A DNA stretch of 64,000 nt from Triglochin maritima (GCA_963682175.1 OY821788.1:10868001-10932000), one strand, 5' to 3'; shown: positions 45,424 to 58,366, counted from the first letter of the stretch. The notes: generated from the sequence alone by a model not told the origin. Numbers and translations: made by a program.

Positions 45424-46979
45424 TTGATCGATCTCGTTTTATATTAACCGCAAGTGCACGGCCGCGTTGAAGCGGTGGCAAATACGGGTCGTCCACTGGG
45501 AGGTGTGTCGACACTTGGTTTGTGCGAAGGCGAGAGGTAAAGAAAGGGAACAAAGGTTGGTTACACTAAACTACACTAAGACGCAAATGGAAATGGAAAA
45601 GAAGCAAGAAAACTAAACCCCAAAGGGGGTAGAGAAATAATGTGAACATAAAGAAGTGTGTGTGTGTTCATTAAGCTCCTCACAACATGTAGTGCATGAA
45701 ATCATAAAACTACATCCAACTTTGCCTCTACATGAATTAAGATAAGACTATATCATTAAAACATACAAGACAATAATTGGAATGAAGCTACATGAACTCA
45801 AGTATAAAGACTATACCCTACTATGCCTCCACATGAATTAAGATTTCACTACATCATTAAAACATACAAGACATTAGCTAAGGTAAAGGCAACAAGAGCA
45901 CATACACTACAACTTGTGTTTCCAATATTAACTTCATCCATATCCTAACCTTATCATTCCCCATAAAATAGGTCCACTAATCAAAGCATAGGCTAAGCTT
46001 CATTCAAGAGCATTAGCATATCAAAGATAAGAGTGAAACCCCATTAGATGGTTATGGAAATCATATAAAGCTCAAGGGATAAAGATAACACACACTTAAT
46101 ACACTACATGATTATATCACATATTTCTCCACCCCCAAATGGGGATGGAACTACTCACTACTCATTACACTAACTATATTAGCAAAAGAAAGCATAATAC
46201 TGAAATGAAAGTTAACTAAGAAGGCAAGAAGCATTAAAGAAACATAAAAGGAAAGGAAAGACTAAACAAACATGCACAAATTAAAAGACAAGATTGAAAG
46301 AAACTAGAAGAATTATTTTATTAACAAATGACTCACATTGAAGGTAGCATTCATCTCCACCTTGAGTTTTTGCTTCAAGGCTCACTCCTTAGTAGAGAGA
46401 ATACCACCAAGCAATGGGTAATTACAATGGAAGGTGAAGAGTTCTATTTATAAGCATGGAAAAAGCTAATCCGGGACAATCCCCCTATGTGGGACTAAAC
46501 CAATACCAAAAATGGCCTAAACGAACACGAATACAAGTCCAGGAGAAGTTGGGGCGGATCTTACATGATCCAGACCGCCAATTGGCGGTTCCAGACCGCC
46601 AATTGGCGGCCTATAAAGCCCAGATCCGTCTGGGTCTTCTGGTGGGCTTTCCTTGGTGTGTTTCTTGGTCTTGGATGCATCTAACTTGTTTAGTGGAGCT
46701 CCGACCCGAATCGAATTGACAAAATACTCCTCATGATGGTGTGGAGTTTCCTGTTTTGCTCTTAGGTCCTTCTGTCTTACGATCAGGTCCTTCTCCCTTG
46801 CATCTTGGTCCCCAGGTCTCACAATTAGGTCCTTTTTCCTGCTTTTGGGTCCTTTCATGGCTCTTCTCTTCAAACCTCTTTATTTCTGAAAACTAAACAT
46901 AAAACTCGTCACGTAGCATTGCTTAGGTGTAAGAAAATGGATATAAGGTACAAATATAAGCATGAAATGATGTCAATCA
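45424..46979 (-). repeat. Element D 5' LTR
   Basis: 1556 bp, TGATCGATC at the low side and TGTCAATCA at the high side. TATA box in the minus sense near 46447-46454. Palindrome pair at about 46574-46612. Sequence after 46979 is another LTR (F1), so D seems to be inserted in F1; the duplicated target on the far side was lost. Confidence 0.85.
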
Positions 46980-47922
46980 GTCACCGTTTGGGGTCTTCCG
47001 TTCGACCGTTTGGGCACAGTTTGCATATGGATGCTTGTGTCGTGTGTGGTTGGATCCGCCTCGAGGGCAACGGGTCTCCGGCCTTTTTTGGGGCGACGGT
47101 ACATACATTGCCGACCTGAGAGGAGGGTCAGGGTTGTGGCTCTACGGAGCGGGTGCCTTGTGTGCACGTTGTTGTGGCTCTACGGAGCGGGTTCCTTGTG
47201 TGCACGTGTGATTGTGGGGTTGGGGTGAGAGGACCCCTGAGATCCGTGGCCGATGATTTTCCGGCGGTGCCTTGTGTGCACGTGTGTTGTTGTTGCCGAT
47301 GTTTTCCGGCGGTGCCTTGTGTGCACGTGTTGTTGTTGCCGATGTTTTCCGGTCGTACCTTGTGTGCACGTGTGATTGTGGGGTTGGGGTGAGAGGACCC
47401 TTGAGAGCCGTGGCCGATGATTTTCCGGCGGTGCCTTGTGTGCACGTGTGTTGTTGTTGCCGATGTTTTCCAGCGGTGCCTTGTGTGCTCGTGTTGTTGT
47501 TGCCGATGTTTTCCGGTCGTGCCTTGTGTGCACAGGAGATCGATATGTCTTTACTGCATTCTTCATTTCATGTTCATTTATGCATATTATGTTCATATTT
47601 TAGGGGTTTGGCATACGGGGTTTCCTCTCGGGGAACTCAGGCATATTCATGTTTTATGTCAGGTCGTGCACGTCAGTAGGAGGTGGTGACGGCGGACAGG
47701 AGCACCCAGACCAGATCCTGTCTTTTGTTCTTCGAGGTGGATGATTTTCTCTTGTACATACGTTGTATATCTTTTGTGTTGGGTTGTAATCATCCTTGAC
47801 TCTTGTATTGCACAATTTACCACCTTATATGATATATATATACTCGTGGTTTGGTGACGACCCCAGTGTTGATTCTTATCTGTTTTAAAGTTTTAATTTT
47901 TCCGCTGTTTCGGGACGTTACA
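46980..47922 (+). repeat. LTR F1, 3' part
   Basis: The last 370 bases match the minus-strand LTR F2 (50234-50600): both have a GGCATACGGGG-TTCC-TC-GGGAACTCAGGCA block and end CGCTGTTTCGGGACGTTACA. The 5' part is missing, cut by element D. One TTCGACCG box near 47000 recalls the boxes in F2. A GC-rich minisatellite lies in the middle. Confidence 0.7.
47211..47538 (+). repeat. Higher-order minisatellite in LTR F1
   Basis: Two 164-bp units (47211-47374, 47375-47538), each built of three subunits of about 44 bp that share GTGCCTTGTGTGCACGTG. Decayed subunits extend back to about 47120. The long frames on both strands here result from the repeat and are not genes. Confidence 0.8.
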
Positions 47923-48328
47923 GTTGTACTGTATGCTTTGTCTAAATCAATGAAACTAATGTGTAAACTCCACCTATATAAGTTTACCTGGCCTATTCCA
48001 AGCCAGGATAAAAAAGGAGAATTGTCATAACTTATAGGTGTGGCGAATCAACATAAAATCTCGGCTATAAATAACACTGCTTAAAAATGGAGATCTAGAG
48101 TGATAGTGACATAAGTACAAGAGAAGTAATGGTAATATGTAAAATGCGTATTGCGCAATGGTATTCAAACCCATACACCAATTATTTATCATATTAAATC
48201 GAGTACACTCGTGTAGGAAAACAAATCAAATGAACACGCCCTTAATCATAACAACAAGAGCTTATTTTAGTAGCTTTGTTCAAATACACCAAACTATTAC
48301 CCCCAAATGAGCATCACTGCTGGATTTT
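47923..48328. other. Downstream flank of the chitinase-like gene
   Basis: AT-rich, with no coding frame or recognisable repeat. It includes the 3' UTR and polyadenylation region of the minus-strand gene; I cannot fix the exact site. Confidence 0.5.
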
Positions 48329-49840
<1,512 letters not shown>

Positions 49841-49904
49841 CTAAATAAATAAACTAATTGGTTTGATGTTTTGATGTGTTATTGTTGCGTTCATTGAGAA
49901 GGTG

Positions 49905-49912
49905 TATTTATA
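49905..49912 (-). promoter_or_regulatory. TATA box of the chitinase-like gene
   Basis: TATAAATA on the minus strand, 71 bases upstream of the ATG. Transcription would start near 49875, giving a 5' UTR of about 40 bases. Confidence 0.65.
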
Positions 49913-50233
49913 GTTAGTTGATAATCTAAAGGGCACATATTTTAGGAATCTGGCTAGACATGGCATGAAACGTCAAATGAAGGGTTATACGCACGTATAC
50001 AAATGCATTCTCAGAGTCAGCACATGTTTTCTTTTTATTTTACCGAAGAAGTTGAGCACTGCTTCATCGACTCCTTAAACGAAGGGGCTGACATGAACTA
50101 TGCTCAACATTTTAATAGCCAATACATTTTGGTGTCTGTAAGTTGGAAAGTTTAATTTTTTTTACTAAATGTGGACACCAAATATATATACATAACCACC
50201 TATTTATATATATACAAACACACATACATAACC
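49913..50233. other. Short promoter region of the chitinase-like gene
   Basis: Only about 320 bases separate the TATA box from the solo LTR F2. The region is AT-rich; a TA-rich simple repeat lies at 50180-50215. No defined element is recognised. Confidence 0.45.
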
Positions 50234-50660
50234 TGTAACGTCCCGAAACAGCGGAAGAATTTTTTTCAAATTTAAAACACAAACATACGACCGTCAACGG
50301 TCAACAAGGGCACGCTACTGGAAAAGTCAACAGAATATATATATAAAATATCTCCACGTGGAAGTCATAATACAGAGTGTCAAAAGAGTGATTACATGTC
50401 TAAAACAAAACTACAGTAATCACTACCTCTACAAAAAGATGAAACGACAGGACCCGATCCCGGAGGCACTCCCCTCGGTCACCACCAACCTAAGACCGCC
50501 TGCTCCCTGAAAATGAAACATAAAATCTGCCTGAGTTCCCGAAAGGAACCCCGTATGCCAACATCTCCTACATATACAGAAATACAGACGAAAATGCCAA
50601 GAATGCTCATGCAATGCAATCCGCCTCGGGCCCAATGAATGCCCCAACCGCCACGGACCA

Positions 50661-50820
50661 TCTCCCAGCCGCACCAGGGGCATGGGAAACATCCCCCACC
50701 CTGCCAATCCAGGCCCACACGAGGGGGGTCGCCGCACTCATCTCCCAGCCGCACACAGGGGCAATAGGGAGGCATCCCCCCTGCCAATCCAGGCCCACAC
50801 GAGGAGGTCTCGGCTTTCCT
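50661..50820 (-). repeat. 80-bp tandem duplication in F2
   Basis: Two copies of a GC-rich 80-bp unit (TCTCCCAGCCGCAC at 50661 and 50741; GCCAATCCAGGCCCACACGAG at about 50703 and 50783). It sits at the same place in the LTR as the minisatellite in F1. Confidence 0.7.
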
Positions 50821-51090
50821 CCACAGGGAAAGTGCATCCCCTTCCCCCACCAGGGAAGAAGGCATCTACCACCCATACAGGCATGGCAGGCATCCCTCTC
50901 TGCCGCACCGGCATCCACAAGGGGTCCAACAGAAATACACTCTCGTCGTAGGTGAAATCCGTAGCTCCGAGGTCCGGTGATCAACCGTGGGCTCGGCAGC
51001 CGGTAGTCGCCTCTGCTCGACGTCACGTATGTGGATAAATCCACCAAGGAAAGATAATTCGACCCACCAGTCGAACAAGGTCAAATCTAG

Positions 51091-51644
51091 CGGTCGACCG
51101 TTTGGAAGGTCTACGCTATACGTTTTATATACATATATATCCTGTCGGTCGAACCAGGGTCCGTTCAACCGATAAGGAAAACTGCATGAATCCTGCCCAC
51201 TGCATTCGGTCGACCGAAACTCTTTCGGTCAACCGGATCAACAGGCACTTCACTACAGGAAAACTGCACGCGGACGGTCGACCGGATCCAGAGCGGTCGA
51301 CCGTTTAGATGGTCAACGCTCTTGACCGACTTTGCGCAGTTCGGTCGACCGAGACACACACTCGGTCGGCCGAAGGTCTGTCTACCCTATCTACTGGGAT
51401 CGGTCGACCGAACAACCACCGGTCGACCGGACTAATATAACCCTTTTAAAATATTCCCGCTAAAATTTGGCATAAACGGTCGACCGTCACACAGACGTCG
51501 TTCGACCGTTTTCGGGCAGTAAGCAAATATATACTAAACTCGGTCGACCGAGACCACTACCGGTCGACCGAAACATGCATTTTCCCTCTGGACAGGCATC
51601 ATCTAGACGCTGTTCGGTCGACCGAACACTCAATCGGTCGACCG
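51091..51644. promoter_or_regulatory. Array of paired CGGTCGACCG palindromes in F2 U3
   Basis: The perfect 10-bp palindrome CGGTCGACCG (or one-base variants) begins at 51091, then in pairs at 51207/51226, 51275/51294, 51342/51363, 51401/51420, 51477/51499, 51541/51561 and 51615/51635. Spacing within pairs is 19-22 bp; pairs recur about every 60-75 bp. The same arrangement is in the unrelated copia LTR G. The regulatory role is inference. Confidence 0.6.
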
Positions 51645-52074
51645 AACAGAGCGTCTTCAACCTCTGTCTAGTCGGGTTTCTCGCCGGGAAACGGCACCAA
51701 CGCCGCCCCCTACACTACCACACCTCTTGGGGAGTTACTATGAAGACTTGGCATACCTTTAAAGACGATGAAGACCCGCCGGAGCCTCGCTCGCGCACCG
51801 CCGTCTCCGAAGACCTCCTCACGCTCCTTCCTCGTGCTCGCCTCCACCACGCCGCCGGAGATCTTCTCCTCCTGGTCGTCGGAACAAGGGAAGGAAATGA
51901 GGGAGTGATGAGTGGGTTCGAAAATGGAGAAAGGAGAAGAAGGAGATGAGTTGGATGGTTTTAAACCAAACCCCACACCAACCCCACACTCTAACCATAC
52001 CTCCCTCCATACCCTCACCATACCTCACACACCCACCCCATACCTCTCTCTCTCTCTCACTTCACGACTTTACA

Positions 52075-52265
52075 TAACCGAGTTACCGAGTTATAGAGTC
52101 AACGAAACGAGAGAGCAAACAAGTCAGCACCGAGCCACGATTGAAGTGAAACAAAGCGAGCATCAAGCGACTCGTCTGAGCCCGAGCAAACTTAACAGCC
52201 CTAGCTATCTCGACGAATATGTGCATGATCTTTTGACGTCGATTATGGGTATGCCTGGAACCACG
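52075..52265 (+). pseudogene. Possible copia pol fragment (integrase-reverse transcriptase linker)
   Basis: The plus-strand translation across 52170-52245 (SKLNSPSYLDEYVHDLLTS) resembles the linker of plant copia polyproteins, where an RxSxRxxxxPxYLxDYV pattern precedes the reverse transcriptase. Nothing else supports it, and the frame is open for less than 70 codons. F2 is inserted directly upstream of it. Confidence 0.3.
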
Positions 52266-53272
52266 TGTTGGTAGTTCGATCAAGTTTTAGAATTAGTTTG
52301 TAAAAGTTTTGTAGTCTCGGCATAAAGATTCTAAATATTTACATGCCAAACGTAAATCACATTTGATTCTTTATCTTTGGGAACTAAAATATCATCAAAA
52401 TTCATTTCCCAACGGATTCTAGATAAGCCAATATATAGGAATAAGGTAATGTATAACTGTACAGGCAAGATAGAGAAGTTTTATCTACGTTTTTCATTTT
52501 AGATCCAATTTTTGTTTGAACTTAGTTTGGTAATTAAATCTTCATGAATAACTAACTATAGCTTTTGCGTTATCACAATTCTCTTAACATAGTGTCAGAT
52601 ATTGCAAATGGATAAGGACGTCCAAAAAAATTATTTTAGGAGGATTAGTGTCAGGCACTATTTGCCGACATGTTAGTTGTTAATTCGGATTGGACGACTT
52701 CGTATTTTGAGGCAATTGATGTAAATATCTTAATATAAGAGTGGGCGAGCACTTCATCTTTGGAACCAATATATTCGATTAGATGTTTTAATCATTACTC
52801 TCCAAAAACTTATGCAAAATGTTTTATATTATTTTTTACAATTTACAACTGGAAGACATTAAAATAAAAGTGAAATTTATGATATTATGGGAAGCGTGTA
52901 CTAACAAGTGCTACCGTTTTTTCCTTGAAAGTGGTAACAAGTGGTGCGTTGGCGCTTTGTGTATATTGTTTGGCTGGTCGTAATGCAACGGTCAATCACC
53001 ATTCTTTTCTGCAAATTTACTTTGGAATGTTATATTTCATATTTTATTAGTCAACCATACGAAGAAAAAAGAAATAATCGTGCTAAAATCAGCATGGTAC
53101 GACTTGAGAGACATACGTCATGATTTCAGTATGCGTCACGATGCAGTAGATATTTATTAAAAGATATTTGCTTATCCTATAGGAAATATTGTCACCAATT
53201 TTCGTATATCTTTTAGTCCATTTGTTCAGAAATTGAAGTATTTACTTTGACTCAGTATGGATACTTCACCAA
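52266..53272. other. AT-rich sequence with no recognised feature
   Basis: About 1 kb without a credible frame, known repeat or RNA gene. Confidence 0.5.
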
Positions 53273-53275
53273 TCA

Positions 53276-53824
53276 CACGAGTGCAAAAAAGACCATATAT
53301 GTCGGATATACATGAGTATATACGACGAATTTTGGCGGTATATACGACGGTCATATATTTCCCCGATGCCTATGCCGTGGTGTATAGATGTCGGTTATAT
53401 ATGAGTGACTTCTATTATATTTTTAAATAACCCAAAAATGTACATTACAGCCTATAACGGGCATTCAACCTGTACAGTAATCAAGCCCAACATGCCAAAC
53501 TGCCCCAAGTCTCAATCTTTTGACCATTAGCAAGTACATCAAGCCTAAGATGCTCAAGTGTCAATCTTTTGACCATTAACAAGTACATCAAGCCCAAGAT
53601 GCTCAAGTGCCCCAACTCGATCTCATTCAGGAGCAAAGGAGTTGTGGAGTACATAAACCACACCAACAAAAAAAATCCCGATGTGGGACTAAACTCGATA
53701 GCCATATAGACGTCGGATGCCAAACATCCGACATCTATACCAATAGACGTGTATTGGTATAGATGTCAGATGTTTGGACTCCGTTGTCTATTGTGGGACG
53801 TCTATTGTACATTCTGCACTAGTG
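53276..53824. mobile_element. Small non-autonomous CACTA element
   Basis: The 549-bp element has ends CACGAGTGCAAAA (53276) and, inverted, CACTAGTGCAGAA (53824), 11 of 13 bases alike, with the 3-bp target duplication TCA on both sides (53273-53275, 53825-53827). Subterminal repeats such as TATAGATGTCGG and TAGACGTCGGATG in both orientations are typical of the superfamily. It has no coding capacity. Confidence 0.75.
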
Positions 53825-53859
53825 TCACCACATGCGTATTCCGAGTATTATCTTTCAAC

Positions 53860-55419
53860 CAGTGTTCAGGGAACGCCTAGGCGACCGGGTGAGTCTGGTC
53901 GCCTGGGCGATCTCCTAGGCGCTTGTGCGACCGCCGAACTCTCGGTGGTCTTTTTTTAAAATTTTCAATTCAAATAAATTTGATAAAATAGATAAAAAAT
54001 CAGGAAAATCGGGAAAAATAGGAAACAAATGCACAAATATTATCTAAAAATATCATACATGTTTAGGCTTCAAAAAGACACCTAGTTCCTCGACCAAGGC
54101 ATCACTAGGCACCCCCTCTACCCACCTAAACACTTAGGTATACAATTTATTGCTTAGTAGTACGATTACAAAGGTAACTCAGAGTTCATACAATAGCAGA
54201 TAAGAGAGAAATTAAAATTACAAGCTAACTAACTAATTCCATTGGACACATTGATCTATTGTCCAACTGGGAACCATATCATATCCTCCACCACCATCAG
54301 AGTCGTCGGAGTGGTTCTCGTTCGGATTGTCGACGTAGACATCATCTTCTTCTGTTTGTTCATCGTCGGATTGGACATATTGCTCGTCGATGTCCATCGG
54401 TGGTTGAGAACTCGATGCACCTGGATCTCTAGAACTAATGTGAACGATGACATCATCCATCCCACCACCTAGTAATGGCACGTCAGATGCAGTGGAACAC
54501 CGCGCGTCAGATGCAGTGGACATGGATCGAGCAAAACGTCTCCGTGAAGAAGAATGTCCTAAAGCTGCTTCCTCGGCATCGACCCATGTAAGATCCTCTC
54601 CAGCGAAGACCGGATCTTCAGTTTCTACCAACCATGGATGCTCGTCGAAGAGATTGTAGTCCACACTGATGGGGTCATAAAATCTGGGCTTCTCCATCCT
54701 TTGCTGAAACTTTTGCCTTAACTTTTGGTTGTAGTTCACATACACCAAGTCATTCATCATCTTCACAGCCAACCTGTTCCTTCTCGTTGAGTGCAACTGC
54801 TCGAAGACACTCCAATTCCGCTTACAACCTGATGCCGAGCATGTCAATCGCAACACCCTCAAGGCCAACCTCTGTCATGCGGTCTCTCCCATGTCTGCAC
54901 CATAAGATTGCCACCAATCTATAGGTCTCATTTCCGTCCTTTGTCTGACGACCATATCCCTCGAGAATATTCCGAGGGAGTTCTTGTACCGATCAAGTAG
55001 ACCGCAAATCTTGTCTTGTTCTGCAGGAGTGGGGACGAGCTGCTCTACGACATCCATGAATCCAGGCATATGTTCATTGAAAGCTACATTTCGATCCTGA
55101 GGTGGGACGGAGAAGAAGGTACCATGGTTGAGTAAGAAATCAGCTGAGTGTAGCGGTGAGGACATCATCTTCCGTGGACCCCACTTGGTGTCGATGAGGT
55201 CGATGACTTGCTTGTACAACCTCGGGTTTCCGTCAAAGTTCCTCATGATTTGTTCTTTGGCTTTTTCCATTGCGTCATACAGATATCGCAACGGCTATCG
55301 CCTAGACGAGGCGAGCACCCATTTTGCCCAGCTTTGCTGGGCGAAAGGCGGTGGTCGCCCAGGCGACCACGCCGACGGGCAGTCGCCTACCGCCTAGGCG
55401 GTCACCTACGTGAACATTG
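53860..55419 (-). mobile_element. hAT element, internally deleted
   Basis: The 1560-bp element has ends CAGTGTTCAGG (53860) and, inverted, CAATGTTCACG (55419), an exact 8-bp target duplication CTTTCAAC (53852-53859, 55420-55427), and subterminal CGCCTAGGCG palindromes. It contains the C-terminal half of a hAT transposase. It lies 35 bases from the CACTA element. Confidence 0.85.
54233..55291 (-). pseudogene. hAT transposase C-terminal half
   Basis: Two in-phase minus-strand frames (55291-54875 and 54868-54233) are separated only by a TGA at 54877-54875, most simply CGA to TGA. The protein has the DWW...GA block and then LRLTCSASGCKRNWSVFEQ, the hallmark of the hAT dimerisation domain, followed by NDLVYVNYN and an Asp/Glu-rich tail. 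The zinc-finger BED domain and the catalytic N-terminal part are missing because the element is deleted to 1.56 kb, so it cannot transpose by itself. Confidence 0.82.
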
Positions 55420-55484
55420 CTTTCAACCATTTAGTTTTGTTGTGTAACTTGTCAAAAAATAAAAAATAAATAAACTAGTCTTGT

Positions 55485-55608
55485 TGTTAAGGAAATTGGT
55501 ACAAGTGTGTGTTCGACTCGTAAAGTGGAAACAATGACGATAACTGTGGAAAAACTAAAAAGGAACCTAGACTAGGTAAATTCGCCTATATTTAGCATGC
55601 ATGTACCA
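55485..55608 (-). repeat. Copia-like element H 3' LTR, U5 end
   Basis: TGTTAAGGAAATTGG at 55485 and a GGTAAATT...TAGCATGCATGTAC block match H's 5' LTR (58813-58925). A CACTA element inserted at 55609 splits the LTR, which resumes at about 57290. Confidence 0.65.
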
Positions 55609-55623
55609 CACTGCTGGATAATC

Positions 55624-56445
55624 GGTCTACCACGTCGTCCTTAGCACGTCTGATGTTACCAAACCGACGTTGCAGACCCTTTACCACATCTGATATTAGA
55701 AAACCGACTTGGAATGGTCTATTTTTCAATATCGTACCACGCTAGTCTTAGAATCCGACGTGGTAGGGGGTATTCCACGTCGGCGGTTACGTTGACGACG
55801 TGGAAGGGTCTATTTATGATTTTTTTTAAATAATTCATACCCTACCACGTCGGTTGTGGAGACCGACGTGAAAGACCCCCTACCACATCGGTGGTTAATT
55901 AAGTTGTCGTGGTAGGGTTACAAAATTCATACCCTACCATGTCGGTGTTTAATTAATCCGACGTGGTAGGGTATCTTCCACGTCGGTGAGTATGTGTCCG
56001 ACATGGTAGGGTATTCATAAACCCAAACCTAGAATTCAAGAAACACAAAAAATTTCCTCTCGTTGACCAGAGCATTCCTCTCCCCTTACTAGTGCGACCA
56101 CTCCTTCCCGGAAACCCCCTTCCCCGAGTGACCTCTCCTTTCCGGCAACGCCAAAGTGTAAGTCTACAACAAACGACATTCCTTTGTTTATTGCTCAAAA
56201 ACTTTTCTTTGGTAGGGGGTCTTCCGACAATATTGCTTTTGTTGGTTGGAAAAATATTTTTTTGCACAAAAACTTTTTTTATGTTTTGGCTATAAACATA
56301 CATATGGAAATGCAATACGAATTTCGTGTTTTGGGTATTGAGGTATGGATATAGTCTTCCACGTTGGTGTTTAATTTATTCGACTTTATAGGGGGTCTTC
56401 CATGTCGGTGTTTAATTTATCTGACGTGGTAGGGTATTCCTAAAA
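55624..56445. repeat. Subterminal repeats of the CACTA element
   Basis: More than a dozen copies of CTACCACGTCGG and its complement CCGACGTGGTAG, in both orientations, spaced irregularly by 20-60 bp. In this superfamily such motifs bind the element's own protein (TNPA in En/Spm). Confidence 0.75.
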
Positions 56446-56661
56446 ACACCCTACCCAGAATTTTGATTGGTTTTGTCTGAGATTAATTCTCCTAGAAAAT
56501 GGTCACTTGTATAAAATAGTTTCAAAAATATAAGAGATTTTAGTAGCTAAGTTATTTTTTTATCCTTTATGGAGATCATAGTCGAAAACCATATTCAAAA
56601 TGGCTCCAACCTTGGATCTAGAACTCATTCCAGAAGTTTTTTTTTGTATTCTTTCAAGTTA

Positions 56662-57130
56662 ATGGCTCCCAACAAGGAGAACCGCCCCCAAACTGACGAT
56701 GAAGGCTCGACGTCGTTCCTCCATGTGGAGCAACTGTTATGTTAGAGTTGCAACAAAAAATCAAATGTGAAGGTCCATTGCCTTTGGACTTTGATTCTGT
56801 TTTAGAGCCGATCAAAGAGAATAAAACTTCTTGGCCTAGTTATTTGGGTACTCTTGCGAGAACCAAGGTTGATATTTGTATTGAAAAGTGGTCACAAGTT
56901 GATTCTTCTCTAAAAGAACAAATTTGGAAGGATGTAACAGTATGTTTTTGTTTATTAGTTTTATTTAAAATCCCCACTCTTATTGATTCTGATTTACATT
57001 TTCTTGGTTGTAGGACAAATTCATTTTTCAACCCACAAAAGCGTTGAAGAAAAAGTGGATTTCGTATGTTGGTAACCGGTGGAAAGACTTCAAAACAAGG
57101 CTCACGTACATGTTCATCTTTGGGGAATAA
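56662..57130 (+). pseudogene. CACTA-associated plant transposase domain protein, broken
   Basis: The frame from ATG 56662 stops after about 27 codons; the conserved part is in another frame (56739-56939) and continues after a GT-AG intron at 56940-57013 to a TAA at 57128-57130. It reads SWPSYLGTLARTKVDICIEKWS, then LKEQIWKDV, VGNRWKDFKTRL, the Transposase_24/Ptta-type pattern of the second gene in plant CACTA elements. That protein binds subterminal repeats. Here it is N-terminally frameshifted and C-terminally truncated. Confidence 0.65.
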
Positions 57131-57289
57131 GGATCCTGACCCTTGTGCTATTTACAATTTCATTTCGCCGAGTTCATTGGTTGATTCCAGACTTTCTCCA
57201 TAATTTATTTTAATATATATACTTATTTTTTAATACGTAGAATTTATTATGCTCATTTTGATAATTAATTCATTAAATTCTTTTGAAGG

Positions 57290-58366
57290 AAATATGATAG
57301 CTGAACAAGAAACGACAATCTAGTAACAATCTATCCAAAACACCAAGATACGTGAAAACCCAATTTGGGAAAAACCATAAGCGGAGACGGTTGAGCTTCA
57401 CTATGGTGTAAACGGCAATACAGGCGACATACCATAACATGGAGATAATAGCTTGGAACTAGATTGGGGCTTCGCATAGTTATACCTCCGAATACAATAA
57501 ACCCAATCAACAAACCCTAAGTTGTACAAGATGACTAATCTAACGTCTTTACAAGAGGATACATGGATGAGAGTATAGGCTAGCAATCCAATAAAGGAGA
57601 GAGCGAGAAAAATAAACCTCATAGGAGCACCGATTGGAACCCAATCTTATCCCTCACGAGTCTCCAATCTTCTAGCAACATAGAGATCACGAATGCTAAG
57701 TATAGGAAGAATCCCTCATAGGCCTTCTTCAACCTCTCAAAGTTTCTCTTTTGATGACTCCAATAACTTAACTTGATTACTCCTTGAGTTACGGATTCCA
57801 CATTAGGTGGCTCTAAGGAGATACACCTTGAGAGAGGAATCCACCATTCGTGGCTCTATGGAGGTGCTAGGAGGAAGGAGACCATACTTTGTGGTGGTTT
57901 TTCCACACTTGGTGGAGGCATACACACCCAAACCATAAAGGGTAAATAGTATATATACAAAAGCTAGAGGCAACCCTAGACGGGTAATGAAATGCCCAAA
58001 ATAACCTTACAAAGTTTCGTCGTTACCCGAAAACATACGTCCAAAATGGAGGAAGACGTATGAACTCGCACTTCCAGTGAAGAATGAATGGAGGTCTATG
58101 AATGGGTAATCGGACAACCGAATGAGAGGTGGACATCCACAACTGCGAAGTCGGACATCTGAAATATATGCAAACGGTCATCCGAAACATGGATTCCAAT
58201 TACTCCCAGAAGGAGCCTGTCAAAAGTGGATCAGATGTCTGAAAGCTGGGCGGTCATCCTAAATTAGGGATCTAATAAACTTCAAAGTAGACTCTCACGC
58301 ACACCAATTTGACGTCTAATTGTCAATCGGTCTTCTAGATGAACATTTCATGGCATAAATCTAACA
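57290..58366 (-). repeat. Copia-like element H 3' LTR, main part
   Basis: 57315-57770 matches H's 5' LTR at 58960-59404, including ACACCAAGATA-CGTG, TTGAGCTTCACT-TGGTGTAAACG and GGATACATGGA. It ends TCTAACA at 58366, i.e. TGTTAGA in the minus sense, preceded (in that sense) by a purine-rich GTAGAGAT tract. Confidence 0.7.

Larger units (their letters stand above)
50234..52074 (-). repeat. Solo LTR F2
   Basis: The 1841-bp minus-strand LTR starts TGTAAAGTCG (52074) and ends CGGGACGTTACA (50234), with the exact duplication TAACC on both sides (50229-50233, 52075-52079; extended identity TACATAACC). No primer site follows. U3 begins with a TC-rich block, then holds the CGGTCGACCG pairs; a TATATAAAA box lies at about 51131-51123. 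An 80-bp tandem repeat is at 50661-50820. The family is not identified; length and end sequence suggest Ty3/gypsy. Confidence 0.85.
55609..57285 (+). mobile_element. CACTA element with a plant transposase gene, 3' end lost
   Basis: It starts CACTGCTGG at 55609 inside the LTR of H. About 850 bases of subterminal repeats follow, then a gene with the plant transposase (En/Spm-associated) domain. No matching right terminus is found before the LTR of H resumes near 57290, so the right end is deleted and the boundary is approximate. Confidence 0.65.

Noticed and set aside
47128..47689. Overlapping frames of 70-138 codons on both strands in LTR F1
   Set aside because: They are products of the GC-rich minisatellite; peptides are repeats of the unit with no known domain.
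50429..51047. Frames of 89-146 codons on both strands in LTR F2
   Set aside because: GC-rich LTR with an 80-bp duplication; no domain and overlapping frames on both strands.
51575..52028. Frames in the U3 start of F2, one including a Pro/Thr-rich peptide
   Set aside because: They follow TC-rich and CA-rich simple sequence; no conserved domain.
53860..55419. A domesticated hAT gene
   Set aside because: The exact 8-bp duplication, terminal inverted repeats, internal deletion and in-frame stop point to an ordinary decayed transposon.
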